A stretch of DNA of 64,000 nt, from contig NZ_AUII01000004.1 in assembly GCF_000423625.1 (NCBI RefSeq), forward strand, positions 124,001 to 188,000. Direction: 5' to 3'. Positions 41,102-50,888 of the stretch are shown one piece after another. The DNA comes from Pseudonocardia asaccharolytica DSM 44247 = NBRC 16224. GTDB lineage: Bacteria > Actinomycetota > Actinomycetes > Mycobacteriales > Pseudonocardiaceae. The first letter of the stretch is position 1. Every line of letters starts with the position of its first letter. The translations under genes were made by a program, and so were the position numbers. The notes beneath the pieces were generated by a model. The model searched no databases, was not told the DNA's origin, and saw nothing but the letters and a program-made list of their open reading frames with translations.

Positions 41102-41860
41102 ATGTCGAGGCTGACGGGGTCCGTGGTGATCGTGACCGGCGGCGGGCGGGGGATCGGGGAGTCGATCTGCACCGAGCTGGCGAGCCAGGGCGCGGACGTC
41201 GCGGTCGCCGACCTCGACGAGCGCGCTGCCGCCACCGTCGCGGCCTGCCTCGCGCAGCGGTACGGCGTCCACACGCTCGGGGTCGGGGCCGACGTGACCG
41301 ATCCCGGCGCCGTGCGGGCCGTGGTCGACGCGGCGGAGTCCGAGCTGGGTCCGGTCACCGGCCTGGTCAACAACGCCGGCATCGACGTCATCGGCCGCTT
41401 CGTCGACTCCACCCCGGACACCTGGGACCGGCTGATCGACGTCAACCTCAAGGGGACGATCGGGGTCACCCGGGCCGTGCTCGACGGGATGATCGCGCGT
41501 TCCGCCGGGCGTATCGTCAACATCGCCTCCGACGCGGGCCGGGTCGGTTCCTCGGGGGAGGTCGTCTACTCCGCGACCAAGGGCGGTGTGATCGCTTTCT
41601 CCAAGGCGCTGGCCCGCGAGGTCGCCAAGGAGCACATCACGGTCAACGTGGTCTGCCCCGGCCCCACCGATACCGCCCTGCTCGATCAGGTCGCGGAAGC
41701 CAGCCAGAAGCTCTACGACGGCCTGGCGAGGGCGGTTCCGATGCGCCGGATCGCGCAGCCTGCCGATATCGCGCCCGCGGTGGCCTTCCTGCTCTCGCCC
41801 GGCGCGGGCTACATCACCGGCCAGACCCTGTCGGTCTCCGGTGGCCTGACCATGGTCTGA
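41102..41860 (+). CDS. Short-chain dehydrogenase/reductase
   Basis: A 252-residue classical SDR. The cofactor loop is VIVTGGGRGIGESICTELAS, followed by VNNAGIDVIGRFVDSTPDTW. The catalytic Ser-Tyr-Lys lie in RIVNIASDAGRVGSSGEVVY and SATKGGVIAF. The C-terminus has GYITGQTLSVSGGLTM. The Asp after the second strand (VADLDE) suggests NAD preference. The sequence resembles 2-hydroxycyclohexanecarboxyl-CoA or 3-hydroxyacyl-CoA dehydrogenases; substrate unsure. It converges with qcrB. Confidence 0.93.
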   Translation: MSRLTGSVVIVTGGGRGIGESICTELASQGADVAVADLDERAAATVAACLAQRYGVHTLGVGADVTDPGAVRAVVDAAESELGPVTGLVNNAGIDVIGRFVDSTPDTWDRLIDVNLKGTIGVTRAVLDGMIARSAGRIVNIASDAGRVGSSGEVVYSATKGGVIAFSKALAREVAKEHITVNVVCPGPTDTALLDQVAEASQKLYDGLARAVPMRRIAQPADIAPAVAFLLSPGAGYITGQTLSVSGGLTMV

Positions 41861-41955
41861 GGTCCGGTCGCGCACCCCGCGAACCGGGCGGTGGCGACGG
41901 TCTCGCCGGCGGCGTCGGTCAGCACGAGCTGGGCCGCCGGAGGCTGCCGGTATCG

Positions 41956-41993
41956 AGCTGGGCCCCGCCGGATCACGCCGGCGGGGCCCAGCT
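41956..41993. terminator. Bidirectional terminator hairpin between the SDR gene and qcrB
   Basis: AGCTGGGCCCCGCCGG (41956-41971) pairs perfectly with CCGGCGGGGCCCAGCT (41978-41993) around ATCACG. The two flanking genes converge on it (stops at 41860 and 42013). There is no clear U tract. Confidence 0.75.
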
Positions 41994-42012
41994 GCGCGCT
42001 ACGGCCGAACCG

Positions 42013-43713
42013 TCAGTCGGTCGTGCCCTTCGGGCGCCCGCCATCGGGGCGGCCGGCGAGCGCGGCCCGCTCATGGTCGATGGTGTCGCCCTCGATGCTG
42101 CCGTAGCGGGTCTTCTCGGCGGCCACCTCCTCGGCCCTGGCCCGTTCCAACGCCGCAGACTCCTCGACCGGGTCGGGGGTGAGCAGCGATCCGGGCACCG
42201 GGGCGCCCGCCGAACCCAGCTGGTTCATCCGCTTGGGCACCGGGGCGCCCTGGTATTCCAGCGGGATCGGGTGGCCGTGGGAGTCCACCCCGGCCAGCGG
42301 CTGGTGCACCTCGATGAACGCGCCGTGCGGCAGCCGCCGGATGATGCCGGTCTCGATGCCGTGCTCGAGGACCGCCCGGTCGTGGCGCTGCAGGCCGAGG
42401 CAGATCCGGTAGGTCACCCAGTAGGCGATGGGCGGGACGAGCAGCGCGCCGATCCGGCCCGCCCAGGTGGTGGCGTTGAGCGAGACGTGGAAGAAGTAGG
42501 CGATCCAGTCGTTGATGCCGCTGAGCACCAGCACGGCGTAGAACGAGATCGCCATGACGCCCAGGGCGGTCCGCACCGGCGCGTCCCGCGGCCGCTGCAA
42601 CAGGTTGTGCAGCGCGTTGTCCTGGGTGAACTTGCGTTCGACCGCCGGGTACACCGCGGCGAGGACGAACAGCAGCGGCAGGAACGCGGCCGTGGCGAGG
42701 AACGCGCCCGGGATCGTGTAGTTGCCGAGGTAGAACTCCCACGGCGGGAAGATCCGCGCCATGCCCTCGGTGAACAGCACGTACCAGTCCGGCTGCGAAC
42801 CGGCCGAGATCTGCGCTGCGTTGTAAGGACCGATATGCCAGATCGGGTTGATCTGGAAGATACCGGACATCATCCCGATGACGCCCACGGTGACGGCGAA
42901 GAACGCGCCGCCCTTGGCCGCGAACGTCGGCAGGATCCGCACCCCCACCACGTTGTTCTCGGTGCGGCCCGGGCCGGGGAACTGGGTGTGCTTCTGGTAC
43001 CAGACCAGCCCGACGTGCACGGCGATGAGCGCGAGCAGGATCCCGGGCAGCAGGAACACGTGCGCGATGTAGAACCGCGGGATGATCTCGTTACCGGGGA
43101 ACTCGCCGCCGAACAGCAGCCAGTGCACCCAGGTGCCCATGACCGGGACGGTCATCGTGATACCGGACATGATCCGCAGGCCGGTACCCGAGAGCAGGTC
43201 GTCGGGCAGCGAGTAGCCGGTGAGGCCCTCGAAGAACCCGAGCAGGATCAGCACGACGCCGATCATCCAGTTCGTCTCGCGCGGCTTGCGGAACGCGCCG
43301 GTGAAGAAGGTGCGGAACATGTGGGCGACCATCGCGGCCATGAACAGCAGCGCCGACCAGTGGTGGACCTGCCGTACGAACAGCCCGCCGCGGACCTCGA
43401 GGGAGATCTGCAACGTGGTCTCGTAGGCCCGGGACATGGTCACGCCGCGGAGCAGGTCGAGCGGCCCGTCGTAGACGACCTCGGCCATCGAGGGGTCGAA
43501 GAACAGCGCGAGGTAGGTGCCCGAGGCCAGCAGCACGATGAACGCGTAGAGCGCGATCTCACCGAGCATGAACGACCAGTGCGTCGGGAAGACCTTGTTG
43601 AACTGCCTGCGCATCCCGGCGGCCGGATGAAACCGCTGGTCGAGCTCGTCGAGTGCGGCTGCGGCCTTGGCTGCGCCGCCGGGGCTGCCGGTGGGGGTGG
43701 TGATCGAGCTCAT
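42013..43713 (-). CDS. qcrB: Cytochrome bc1 complex cytochrome b subunit QcrB
   Basis: A 566-residue membrane protein. Haem ligands and quinol sites lie in [40 protein letters not shown] and [40 protein letters not shown] contains a variant of the PEW quinol-site motif (PDW). The hydrophilic C-terminal extension of about 120 residues is typical of actinobacterial QcrB. It takes electrons from menaquinol in the bc1-aa3 supercomplex. It is the last gene of ctaE-qcrCAB; its start overlaps the qcrA stop. Confidence 0.96.
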   Translation of the reverse strand: MSSITTPTGSPGGAAKAAAALDELDQRFHPAAGMRRQFNKVFPTHWSFMLGEIALYAFIVLLASGTYLALFFDPSMAEVVYDGPLDLLRGVTMSRAYETTLQISLEVRGGLFVRQVHHWSALLFMAAMVAHMFRTFFTGAFRKPRETNWMIGVVLILLGFFEGLTGYSLPDDLLSGTGLRIMSGITMTVPVMGTWVHWLLFGGEFPGNEIIPRFYIAHVFLLPGILLALIAVHVGLVWYQKHTQFPGPGRTENNVVGVRILPTFAAKGGAFFAVTVGVIGMMSGIFQINPIWHIGPYNAAQISAGSQPDWYVLFTEGMARIFPPWEFYLGNYTIPGAFLATAAFLPLLFVLAAVYPAVERKFTQDNALHNLLQRPRDAPVRTALGVMAISFYAVLVLSGINDWIAYFFHVSLNATTWAGRIGALLVPPIAYWVTYRICLGLQRHDRAVLEHGIETGIIRRLPHGAFIEVHQPLAGVDSHGHPIPLEYQGAPVPKRMNQLGSAGAPVPGSLLTPDPVEESAALERARAEEVAAEKTRYGSIEGDTIDHERAALAGRPDGGRPKGTTD

Positions 43714-44849
43714 GGTCTCCGCTCCCAGAAGGCCGGGCCGACGGCTTCGATGAAGTCACTGCGGGCGACGAAGTAACCCTCATCGTTGACCGTGATGGGC
43801 AGTTGTGGCAGGGGCCGGGTGGCCGGGCCGAAGATCGGCTTGGCGTACTCGGTGGCCAGGAACTGTGACTGGTGGCACGGGCACAGGATGCGGTTGTCCT
43901 GCGCCTGGTACAGCGAGGTCGGGCAGCCCAGGTGGGTGCAGATCTTGGAGAAGGCGTAGTAGTCGCCGTAGTTGAAGTCCTCCTGGCCGGGCCGCTTGAC
44001 GACCTGCGTTCCCGGGCGCAGCCGGATGAGCATGACCGGGGTGTCGGAGGCGCGCTGGGCGTGCAGCAGGGCCTCCTTGTCGCCGCGCTCGGACTCCCGG
44101 AACGGGAACACCGTCTGCATCGAGCCCGGCGCCATGTCCTCGGGCCGGATCCTGGCGATCTCGCCGAGCACGCCGGTGTCGGTGCGCAGGTAGACCGTCT
44201 CGCCGTTCACCGGACGCCAGGGGGTGACCCACAGGGCGGCCTGGTCCCCGCCTTTCCACGGGTTGCGGACCAGGGGGGCGATCGCGGCGATGCCCAGCCC
44301 GATGCCGAACAGCCCCGCGGCGGCACCCGCAGACCGCTTGATCATCGAACGGCGGCCGATCGTGGTGTCCTTGCCGGCCTGCACCAGCTGGGCCACCACG
44401 GTCTTGCGCGCCACCTCGTCCGAAGGGCCGTCGTGGCGCTGCTGCACCGAGACCTCGTCCGGGAAGAACTTCTTCACATACGAGATGACGGCGATGCCCA
44501 GCGCCAGCACCGCGAAACCGAACGTGAACCCGATGACCGGGGTGTAGAGGCTGTAGAGCGTGTGGCCCGGCTCGAAGGGGCTGACGTACTCGTGCGGCCA
44601 GGCGATGAACGCGACGATGAACGCCAGGCCGGAGAGTGCCGACAGGATGAACCACGTGGCGACCGTGCGCTCGGCGCGCTTCTCGGCTCTGGTGCCGGGG
44701 ACCGGGAACTTGCGCGTGTTGTGGACGACCTCGACGTCGTCGAGCTCCGAGGCGAGGCGGGCGAGCTGCTCCTGCGACATGTCCTCGAGCTCGTGCTCAG
44801 CAGGATGGCCGGTTCCGCCACCGGACCCGTGCGGGCGTCCTGTGGTCAT
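43710..44849 (-). CDS. qcrA: Cytochrome bc1 complex Rieske iron-sulfur subunit QcrA
   Basis: A 379-residue protein with three predicted membrane helices ([59 protein letters not shown]), as in other actinobacterial Rieske proteins. The 2Fe-2S ligands are in [20 protein letters not shown] followed by CPCHQSQF. The ATG at 44849 overlaps the qcrC stop (ATGA); an upstream in-frame start would read into qcrC. It carries electrons from menaquinol to the cytochrome c domain. Confidence 0.96.
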   Translation of the reverse strand: MTTGRPHGSGGGTGHPAEHELEDMSQEQLARLASELDDVEVVHNTRKFPVPGTRAEKRAERTVATWFILSALSGLAFIVAFIAWPHEYVSPFEPGHTLYSLYTPVIGFTFGFAVLALGIAVISYVKKFFPDEVSVQQRHDGPSDEVARKTVVAQLVQAGKDTTIGRRSMIKRSAGAAAGLFGIGLGIAAIAPLVRNPWKGGDQAALWVTPWRPVNGETVYLRTDTGVLGEIARIRPEDMAPGSMQTVFPFRESERGDKEALLHAQRASDTPVMLIRLRPGTQVVKRPGQEDFNYGDYYAFSKICTHLGCPTSLYQAQDNRILCPCHQSQFLATEYAKPIFGPATRPLPQLPITVNDEGYFVARSDFIEAVGPAFWERRP

Positions 44850-45703
44850 GACTTCGCTCCCAACCACATCGCGACTCCGACGAGCGCCGCCAGGCCCACG
44901 ATGAACGCGATCAGGCCCTCGGAGGTCGGACCGATGCCACCCAACGGGTTGCCGCCGGGGTTGTTGTTGCCGTTGGTGACGGACTTGACGAAGGCGATGA
45001 TGTCCTCCTTCTCCGTCGGCGTGAGCTGGCGATCGGAGAACTTCGGCATGTTCTGCGGGCCGGTCAGCATCGCCGTGTAGATCTGCTCCTCGGTGACGCC
45101 GTCCAGCGTCGGGGCGTACTTGCCCGAGGACAGCGCGCCGCCGCGGCCGGTGAAGTTGTGGCAGGACGCGCAGTTGAGCCGGAACAGCTCGCCGCCGCGC
45201 GCCGGGTCGGAACCGCGCAGCGCCTCACCGGTGGCCGCCGGATTCTCCGGACCGCCGCCGTGGGCCTGCACGAACGCGCCGAGCGCCTCGAGGTTCTGCC
45301 TGCCCTCCGGGGTGTCCTGGTCGAACTGCGGCCTCGGAGGCTTGCGCTGAGCCTGGGCCTCCTGGCGGGCCAGCGGCATCCGCCCGGTCGACACCTGGAA
45401 GTAGGTCGCGGCCTCACCGACGCCGATCAGGCTGGGCCCCTTGTCCTGAACACCCTGCAGGTTCGAGCCGTGGCAGCTGATGCAGGCGGTGTTGTAGAGG
45501 TCCTGACCCTTGGCGATCAGTGCGGCGTCCGCCTGCGCGGTCGCGACCTGCGGCTTCGGGGTCAGGACCGTGTAGAGTCCGCCGACCGCCAACAGGCCGA
45601 GGCCGAGGGCGAGTGCGGCGGCCAGCCTGCGCCGGAGCTTGCCGTGCGGCCGCCTGCCCCGGCGGCCCCGGGGCGGCGGTGGAGTGGTGGTCTCGGTGGT
45701 CAT
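44846..45703 (-). CDS. qcrC: Di-haem cytochrome c subunit QcrC
   Basis: A 285-residue protein: an N-terminal membrane helix ([20 protein letters not shown]), two CxxCH haem c motifs ([15 protein letters not shown] and [15 protein letters not shown]), and a C-terminal helix ([20 protein letters not shown]). In actinobacteria this di-haem protein replaces soluble cytochrome c and joins bc1 directly to the aa3 oxidase. Start at 45703. The gap to ctaE is about 75 bp. Confidence 0.96.
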   Translation of the reverse strand: MTTETTTPPPPRGRRGRRPHGKLRRRLAAALALGLGLLAVGGLYTVLTPKPQVATAQADAALIAKGQDLYNTACISCHGSNLQGVQDKGPSLIGVGEAATYFQVSTGRMPLARQEAQAQRKPPRPQFDQDTPEGRQNLEALGAFVQAHGGGPENPAATGEALRGSDPARGGELFRLNCASCHNFTGRGGALSSGKYAPTLDGVTEEQIYTAMLTGPQNMPKFSDRQLTPTEKEDIIAFVKSVTNGNNNPGGNPLGGIGPTSEGLIAFIVGLAALVGVAMWLGAKS

Positions 45704-45777
45704 CGTCGGCGTCTTCCAACCCTTGCGGTCGTGGCGGTCTGTCCGTGCAGGTCGTGATCGGATCGTGCGGGTCCGCG

Positions 45778-46380
45778 CTAGCGGATGAAGTAGATGACGG
45801 CGAACAGGCCGATCCAGACCACGTCGACGAAGTGCCAGTAGTAGGACACGACGATGGCGGCGGTGGCCTGGGCCGGGGTGAACTTGCTGAGCTTGGTGCG
45901 GATGAGCAGATAGACGAACGCGAACAGGCCGCCGATGACGTGCAGCGCGTGGAATCCGGTCGCCATGTAGAAGACCGTGCCGTAGGCGCTGGAGGAGATC
46001 GTCGTCGCGTGGTCGGTGACCAGGACGCGGTACTCGTTGGCCTGGCCGACGACGAAGATCGTCCCCATCACCAGGGTCAGCGTGTACCAGCGCCGCAGCC
46101 CGAACACGTCCCCGCGCTCGGCGGCGAACACGCCGAACTGGCAGGTGAACGAGGAGGCAACCAGCACGATCGTCACCACAAGGGCGTAGGGGACGTCGAG
46201 GTGGGTCGGCGGTGGCGGCCACTCACCGACGTGTTGGGCCCGCGCGGTGAAGTAGATCGCGAACAGCCCGGCGAAGAACATCAGCTCGCTGGACAGCCAG
46301 ACGATGGTGCCGATGCTGACCAGGTTCGGGCGGTTCAGCGAGTGGATCCGCGCACTGATGTTAGGAGCCGCTGTCGTCAC
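45778..46380 (-). CDS. ctaE: Cytochrome c oxidase subunit III CtaE
   Basis: A 200-residue membrane protein with five hydrophobic helices; [40 protein letters not shown] and [20 protein letters not shown] are the family marks. It belongs to the aa3 oxidase, and the ctaE-qcrCAB order is the actinobacterial norm. The start is a GTG at 46380. It diverges from the receiver-like gene across 135 bp, which should hold both promoters. Confidence 0.95.
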   Translation of the reverse strand: MTTAAPNISARIHSLNRPNLVSIGTIVWLSSELMFFAGLFAIYFTARAQHVGEWPPPPTHLDVPYALVVTIVLVASSFTCQFGVFAAERGDVFGLRRWYTLTLVMGTIFVVGQANEYRVLVTDHATTISSSAYGTVFYMATGFHALHVIGGLFAFVYLLIRTKLSKFTPAQATAAIVVSYYWHFVDVVWIGLFAVIYFIR

Positions 46381-46515
46381 GCGGGCATTATGACCCGGGC
46401 CAAACTTCTACAGGCTGTCGGGGCTGGGTCGGGGCCCCTTCAACGCAACGGGCCGCCCGTCGAACGAGTTCCCGCGCGCGCGGCCCGGACGGGCTGCTGA
46501 CTACCATGACCCCCC

Positions 46516-46989
46516 GTGAGCAGCCCCGTAAGCAACTCCCTCGGCCACCCGGACCAGCGGCGGACCCGGACGATCCTGGTGTTCAGCCACCGGCCCGAGG
46601 TGCGTGAGGGAATCATCACATCCATCGGCCGGCGGCCGGCTCCGGATCTGGGCCGGGTCAGGTTCACCGAGGCCAGTGGGATCGCCGAGGTACTCGCGGC
46701 GTTCGACGGGGGCCAGGTCGACCTGGCGATCCTCGACGGCGAGGCGCAGCCGACCGGCGGAATGGGGCTGTCCCGGCAGCTCAAGAACGAGATCGCCGAC
46801 TGCCCACCCGTGATCATCACGGTGCGCCGCCGTGACGACCGCTGGCTCGCGACCTGGTCGCAGGCCGATGCCGTGCTTGTGCACCCCCTCGATCCGCTGA
46901 CGGCCGCGGAGACGGTTGCCGAGGTGCTGCGCCGCTCCCGCGAGGTCTCCGCGGACCTCACCCTGGGCGGCGCAGGCGGGCATGGCTGA
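46516..46989 (+). CDS. Receiver-like domain protein coupled to trpD
   Basis: A 157-residue protein with a response-regulator-like fold: [20 protein letters not shown] (strand 1), [20 protein letters not shown] (phospho-acceptor-like Asp), [14 protein letters not shown], then [20 protein letters not shown]. The acidic pair near strand 1 is missing, so phosphorylation is doubtful. There is no DNA-binding output domain. The GTG at 46516 is assumed. Its end overlaps the trpD start, so they are coupled; what it senses is unknown. Confidence 0.75.
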   Translation: MSSPVSNSLGHPDQRRTRTILVFSHRPEVREGIITSIGRRPAPDLGRVRFTEASGIAEVLAAFDGGQVDLAILDGEAQPTGGMGLSRQLKNEIADCPPVIITVRRRDDRWLATWSQADAVLVHPLDPLTAAETVAEVLRRSREVSADLTLGGAGGHG

Positions 46990-48031
46990 CGCGGGGGGGC
47001 GCACCTGGCCCGGCGTGCTCGGCAGGCTGATCGCCCGGCACGACCTCGATGCCGCGGACACCGCGTGGGTCATGGACCGGGTGCTCTCGGCCGAGGCCAC
47101 TCCGGCCCAGCTCGCGGGCTTTCTGGTGGCGCTGCGCACCAAGGGCGAGACGGCCGCCGAGATAGGTGGGCTGGCCGAGGCGATGCTGCGCCACGCCCTC
47201 CGGGTCTCGGTGGCCGGGCGCGCCGTCGACGTGGTGGGCACCGGTGGCGACCAGGCCCATACGGTGAACATCTCCACGATGTCGGCGATCGTCGTCGCGG
47301 CCGCCGGGGTGCCGGTGGTCAAGCACGGCAACCGGGCCGCTTCGTCCAGGTGCGGGGCGGCGGACCTGCTCGAGGAGATCGGGGTCGCGATCGACCTGCC
47401 GCCCGACGCGGTCGCGGCCTGCGTCGCCGAGGTCGGTATCGGGTTCTGCTTCGCGCCGGTGTTCCATCCGGCCATGCGTCACACGGGCGGGGTGCGCCGC
47501 GAACTGGGCGTGCCCACGGCGATGAACGTGCTGGGGCCGCTGACCAACCCGGCCCAGCCGTCCGCCGCCCTGGTGGGCTGCGCCGACGCGCGGCTGGCAC
47601 CGGTGCTCGCGGAGGTGTTCGCCGCCCGCGGGGCCTCCGCGCTGGTCGTGCGCGGCGACGACGGCCTCGACGAGCTGACCACCACGACCACCTCGACGGT
47701 CTGGGTGGCCGGTGGTGGCGGGGTCCGTACGGAGACGCTCGACCCCGCCGCGCTGGGGGTGCCCGCGGCGACCCGGGAGGAGCTGCGCGGCGGCGACCCG
47801 GCCGACAACGCCGCGGCCTGCCGGGCGGTGCTCGCCGGCGACGGCGGGCCGGTGCGCGAGGCGGTGCTGCTCAACGCCGCGGGTGCCCTGGTCGCGGTGG
47901 ACGGCCCGACCGCCGACCTCGCCGACGCGCTGGGAGCGGCTCGGGAGCGGGCCGCCAAGGCGATCGACTCGGGCGCCGCCGCCGCGCTGCTGACCCGCTG
48001 GGCCGAGGCGTCGACCCGGCTCCGGAGCTGA
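46982..48031 (+). CDS. trpD: Anthranilate phosphoribosyltransferase TrpD
   Basis: A 349-residue enzyme of tryptophan synthesis, joining phosphoribose from PRPP to anthranilate. The PRPP loop is [20 protein letters not shown], followed by [20 protein letters not shown] and [20 protein letters not shown], then [20 protein letters not shown]. The ATG at 46982 gives the usual start. No other trp gene is nearby. The position next to ctaE matches Rv2192c in M. tuberculosis. Confidence 0.95.
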   Translation: MADAGGRTWPGVLGRLIARHDLDAADTAWVMDRVLSAEATPAQLAGFLVALRTKGETAAEIGGLAEAMLRHALRVSVAGRAVDVVGTGGDQAHTVNISTMSAIVVAAAGVPVVKHGNRAASSRCGAADLLEEIGVAIDLPPDAVAACVAEVGIGFCFAPVFHPAMRHTGGVRRELGVPTAMNVLGPLTNPAQPSAALVGCADARLAPVLAEVFAARGASALVVRGDDGLDELTTTTTSTVWVAGGGGVRTETLDPAALGVPAATREELRGGDPADNAAACRAVLAGDGGPVREAVLLNAAGALVAVDGPTADLADALGAARERAAKAIDSGAAAALLTRWAEASTRLRS

Positions 48032-48091
48032 AGCCACCCGCCGCACGTGCCGCCACCCGCCACGTGAGCGGCGCAAGCGTCGCTCGGCGGG

Positions 48092-48370
48092 TCAGTCGAG
48101 ACCGACCGAGAAGGTGGCCTCGATATCGGCACGGGAGTAGGAGCGGAAGGCGATATGGGTGTCGGTGCGCCGCACGCCCTCGATCTTGCTGAGCCGCCCC
48201 GCGATGACGTCGGCCAGCTGCTCGTGCTCGGCCACCTTCACCACCGCGATGAGATCGACGTCGCCGGCGCACGAGTAGACCTCGCTGACCCCGTCGAGGT
48301 CCGCGATGGCCTGCGCGGTCTCGGGGATCCGGTCGGTGGCGGTATGCACCAGGACGATCGCGGTGATCAA
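48092..48370 (-). CDS. Lrp/AsnC ligand-binding domain protein
   Basis: A 92-residue stand-alone RAM/AsnC effector domain: ITAIVLVHTATDRIPETAQA, then VSEVYSCAGDVDLIAVVKVA, then EGVRRTDTHIAFRSYSRADI. There is no helix-turn-helix, so it likely modulates a partner or senses an amino acid. The start is a TTG at 48370 behind a strong AAGGAGGAG. It converges with trpD, which may be relevant to amino-acid sensing (inference only). Confidence 0.85.
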   Translation of the reverse strand: MITAIVLVHTATDRIPETAQAIADLDGVSEVYSCAGDVDLIAVVKVAEHEQLADVIAGRLSKIEGVRRTDTHIAFRSYSRADIEATFSVGLD

Positions 48371-48426
48371 CGTTTCTCCTCCTTGGACGGTGGCCCGCGG
48401 GTGGATCGCGCGCCGTCGCAGGTTAG

Positions 48427-48771
48427 TCAAGCACCGCCGCCCCCGGGTCGGGGACGGGTCGGGGACGGGCCCGCGCCGCCCACGCGCCCCACGCCGCGGC
48501 CCCGGCGCGGACGGGGGGTGCTCGGCGAGCGCGCGGTGCACAGCACGGGAGGGCGCGGCCAGGGGTGGCCGTGGCGTTCGCAGGTGGCGCGCAGGAACCC
48601 GGCGTCGAACGGCGCGTTGTGCGCGACCAGGATCGCCCCGGAGAGGAACTCCAGCAGCGACGGCAGGACCTGGGCCGGTTGCGGGGCGGTGCGCAGCATC
48701 GCGGTCGTGATGCCGATGAGGGCGACGCTATCCGCACCCCCCGACATCCCCGCGAGTCGGGGTGTTTCCAC
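48427..48771 (-). pseudogene. Remnant of a DEDD-type exonuclease gene (Rv2191-like)
   Basis: About 70 residues match the middle of DnaQ-like 3'-5' exonucleases: LIGITTAMLRTAPQPAQVLP, SLLEFLSGAILVAHNAPFDA and GFLRATCERHGHPWPRPPVL. The first exonuclease motif (the DxE strand) is missing upstream, and the later catalytic motif and any UvrC-like part are missing downstream, where the frame dissolves into Arg/Pro-rich sequence. At the 5' end the frame runs straight into repeat copy A2. In M. tuberculosis the full gene (Rv2191, about 645 residues) sits at this place in the same gene order, so this is most likely its decayed remains. Confidence 0.7.
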
Positions 48772-48809
48772 GACCGAATCGGGGTGTTTCCGCGATCGAG
48801 TCGGGGACC
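48754..48809. repeat. 22-bp tandem repeat, family A, copy 2 (two units plus a partial)
   Basis: Units start GAGTCGGGGTGTTTCCA at 48754 and GAATCGGGGTGTTTCCG at 48776, with a shortened GAGTCGGGGACC at 48798. It overlaps the 5' end of the exonuclease remnant and lies before the NYN-domain gene. Same strand as copies 1 and 3. Confidence 0.9.
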
Positions 48810-48890
48810 GGGGAGGCCGTGACGCCGGCCGCGACGGGGCCTGGCGGGACGGCGGTCGCCCGTTCGGTTCAGCGCGGATAACCTGGTGCG

Positions 48891-50291
48891 ATGTGCCCCG
48901 ACGCGCGCCCTTCGCCCGACCGTGGCGACGCGTCGTCCTCTCGTCCCGAAACCGGCGAGGCGCCCGCCCCGATCGGCGCGGGCGACACGGAGGCCGCCGA
49001 GCGCGCGCCTGGCGTCCTCGACTGGGATCGGCTGCCGGATCCGGTCCGCGGCAGGCTCGCCGAGGTGGCCGCCGTTGCCGTCGGTGGGCTCCCGATCTCC
49101 AATGTGCCGGTTCCCCTGCGCAGGCTCGCCCGGTTCACCCCGGCCAAACGGGCTCGGCTCGGCGCCGGGCCGTTGCTCGCCGAGCTGAGGGCCTCCGCCG
49201 TCTTCCGTTCCGCCGTGCTCGCGTGGTGGGCCGAGCAACGGCCCGGCGAGCTGGATGTGCACTGCGAGGAACCGTTGAGGGCGGCCGCCGCCGCGGTGCT
49301 TTCCGGTGCACCGGAGACCGACGAGGTGGTCGCGGCCGCCGCCCGCCGCGGCGAGGTCGCGGAGCTGCGGGCCGAGCGGGATGCGGCGCTCGCCCGCGTG
49401 GACAAGCTGACCGTCGAGCTGGAGCGGCTGCGCGCCGAGCTCGCCGACGCCCGCGAGCAGGCCCGCTGCGCCGACCAGCTGCGCGACGCCGAGTTCGCCC
49501 AGCTGCGTCGCCGCGTCAGCGAGCAGGGCGCGAAGCTGCGGGTGGCGCTCGATGCCCGTGTCGCCGCGGAAACGACGGTCGAGGAGCTGCGCGGCAGTGC
49601 CAGCGCCGAGTTGGCTCAGGCGCTCGCGGAGCGCGACCGGGAACGGGCCAGGGCAGAGGAGGAGCGCAGGCGAGCGGCCCGCGCCACCGCAGAGATCGCC
49701 GCGGCCCGGCAGGCGGCCCGCGAGGCGCGGCAGGCCGACGAGGTGCGTCTGGGCCTGCTCATCGACACTCTCTCCGGCGCGGTGGCGGGACTGCGCCGCG
49801 AGCTCGCCTTCGGCGGGGGCGGCCCGCGTCCCGGCGATCTGGTGGCCGGGGCGCATGGCGCCCGCGCAGGCGCCCCGGTCGACGATCGCGCCGCGCTCGA
49901 CGCGTTGCTCGCTCTGCGGACCGTGCACCTCGTCGTCGACGGCTACAACGTCAGCAAGACCGGCTATCCGGAGCTGCCGCTGGCCGATCAGCGCACCCGG
50001 CTGGTGCGTCAGCTCGGCGCACTCGCCGCACGCACCGGTGTCGAGATCACCGTTGTCTTCGACGGTGCCGGGGTGGTGGCGGCTCCGACGCGCGGCTCGC
50101 GAGGGGTGCGGGTGCTCTTCAGCGACGCCGGGGTGCTCGCCGATGACGTGATCCGCTCGCTGGTCGCGGCCGAGCCCGAGGGCAGGCCGGTCCTCGTCGC
50201 CACGTCGGACCGGGCCGTTGTGGAGTCGGTACGCCGCAGGGGCGCGCACGCGCTTCCCTCGGCGGTGCTGCTGGCCCGGTTGCGGGGCTGA
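48891..50291 (+). CDS. NYN-domain (YacP-like) putative RNA-binding nuclease
   Basis: A 466-residue protein. Residues about 1-150 are hydrophilic with a short helical part (VPLRRLARFTPAKRARLGAG). Residues about 155-300 are a Glu/Arg/Ala-rich region with coiled-coil character. The C-terminal 160 residues form the NYN/PIN-like domain: RTVHLVVDGYNVSKTGYPEL, GVEITVVFDGAGVV, RVLFSDAGVLADDVIRSLVA and VATSDRAVVESVRRRGAHAL. The acidic residues suit a metal-dependent RNA nuclease. It is related to YacP/Rae1-type proteins, but the target is unknown. Confidence 0.88.
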   Translation: MCPDARPSPDRGDASSSRPETGEAPAPIGAGDTEAAERAPGVLDWDRLPDPVRGRLAEVAAVAVGGLPISNVPVPLRRLARFTPAKRARLGAGPLLAELRASAVFRSAVLAWWAEQRPGELDVHCEEPLRAAAAAVLSGAPETDEVVAAAARRGEVAELRAERDAALARVDKLTVELERLRAELADAREQARCADQLRDAEFAQLRRRVSEQGAKLRVALDARVAAETTVEELRGSASAELAQALAERDRERARAEEERRRAARATAEIAAARQAAREARQADEVRLGLLIDTLSGAVAGLRRELAFGGGGPRPGDLVAGAHGARAGAPVDDRAALDALLALRTVHLVVDGYNVSKTGYPELPLADQRTRLVRQLGALAARTGVEITVVFDGAGVVAAPTRGSRGVRVLFSDAGVLADDVIRSLVAAEPEGRPVLVATSDRAVVESVRRRGAHALPSAVLLARLRG

Positions 50292-50384
50292 TCGCGGGTC
50301 TTGTACGCGCGCCCGGCGCCGAATGTCGGTGCCGAGTCGTAGCGTCCGCGGCGTTCGGATGTTCGACCCGTCGAGGAGCGCGTA

Positions 50385-50654
50385 ATGATCATCGACTGCG
50401 AACGGTGCGAGGTCCGCGAGATCGCCTGCGACGACTGTGTCGTCGGCGTCCTGCTCGGTGCGCCCGAACCGCGGATACGGGGTGGCGAGGTGCCGTCCGG
50501 CGCGTCGGTCATACAGCTCGACGCACCGGAATGTCGCGCGCTCGACGCTCTGGCCGCTCACGGCATGGTGCCGCGGTTGCGGCTGGTGGCTGGTTCACCG
50601 CGACGAGTGACATCTGATCCAGAGAGTTTCCTCCAAGATCGCGACGCTGGGTAA
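50385..50654 (+). CDS. Small cysteine-containing conserved protein
   Basis: An 89-residue protein beginning MIIDCERCEVREIACDDCVV, with paired cysteines (C-x2-C, then C-x2-C) that could bind a metal, followed by GVLLGAPEPRIRGG and PECRALDALAAHGMVPRLRL. Similar small proteins occur in this place in other actinobacteria; function unknown. It lies upstream of the NlpC/P60 gene in the same direction, with a 230-bp leader between them. Confidence 0.72.
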   Translation: MIIDCERCEVREIACDDCVVGVLLGAPEPRIRGGEVPSGASVIQLDAPECRALDALAAHGMVPRLRLVAGSPRRVTSDPESFLQDRDAG

Positions 50655-50686
50655 CGAAACGTCGTCGTAGAACGTCGAACGGGTAC

Positions 50687-50702
50687 CGAGGGTGAACCCT
50701 CG
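50687..50702 (+). promoter_or_regulatory. Hairpin in the long 5' leader of the NlpC/P60 gene
   Basis: CGAGGGTGAACCCTCG has perfect 7-base arms around GA. It lies in the 234-bp interval 50655-50888 before the NlpC/P60 start. Cell-wall hydrolase genes of actinobacteria often carry a c-di-AMP (ydaO) riboswitch or MtrA sites in such leaders; I could not match the full ydaO core here. A GTAACG at 50651 may be part of a regulator site. Confidence 0.3.
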
Positions 50703-50888
50703 AGGTTCGTCTCGTCCGGATTCTCCGGTGCTGGACGCTCTGTCGGTGTCTCCGTAATCTCCCCGCGACCTTGCGGAGAGTCAGCCATTCAGGTCGGAGT
50801 GGCGACGCAGGGTCACCGCACGTCGGCCGTCCGGATGCCCGCTGCACGCGAGGGCCGAGCTGCGGGACGAGGAAGGAGACCCGTTCGC

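Noticed and set aside
42073-45080. Long plus-strand frames over qcrB and qcrA
   Set aside because: They are antisense to genes with clear haem, quinol and Rieske motifs and show no protein-like pattern.
50655-50888. ydaO/c-di-AMP riboswitch
   Set aside because: Position and downstream gene fit, but the conserved core could not be matched by eye.
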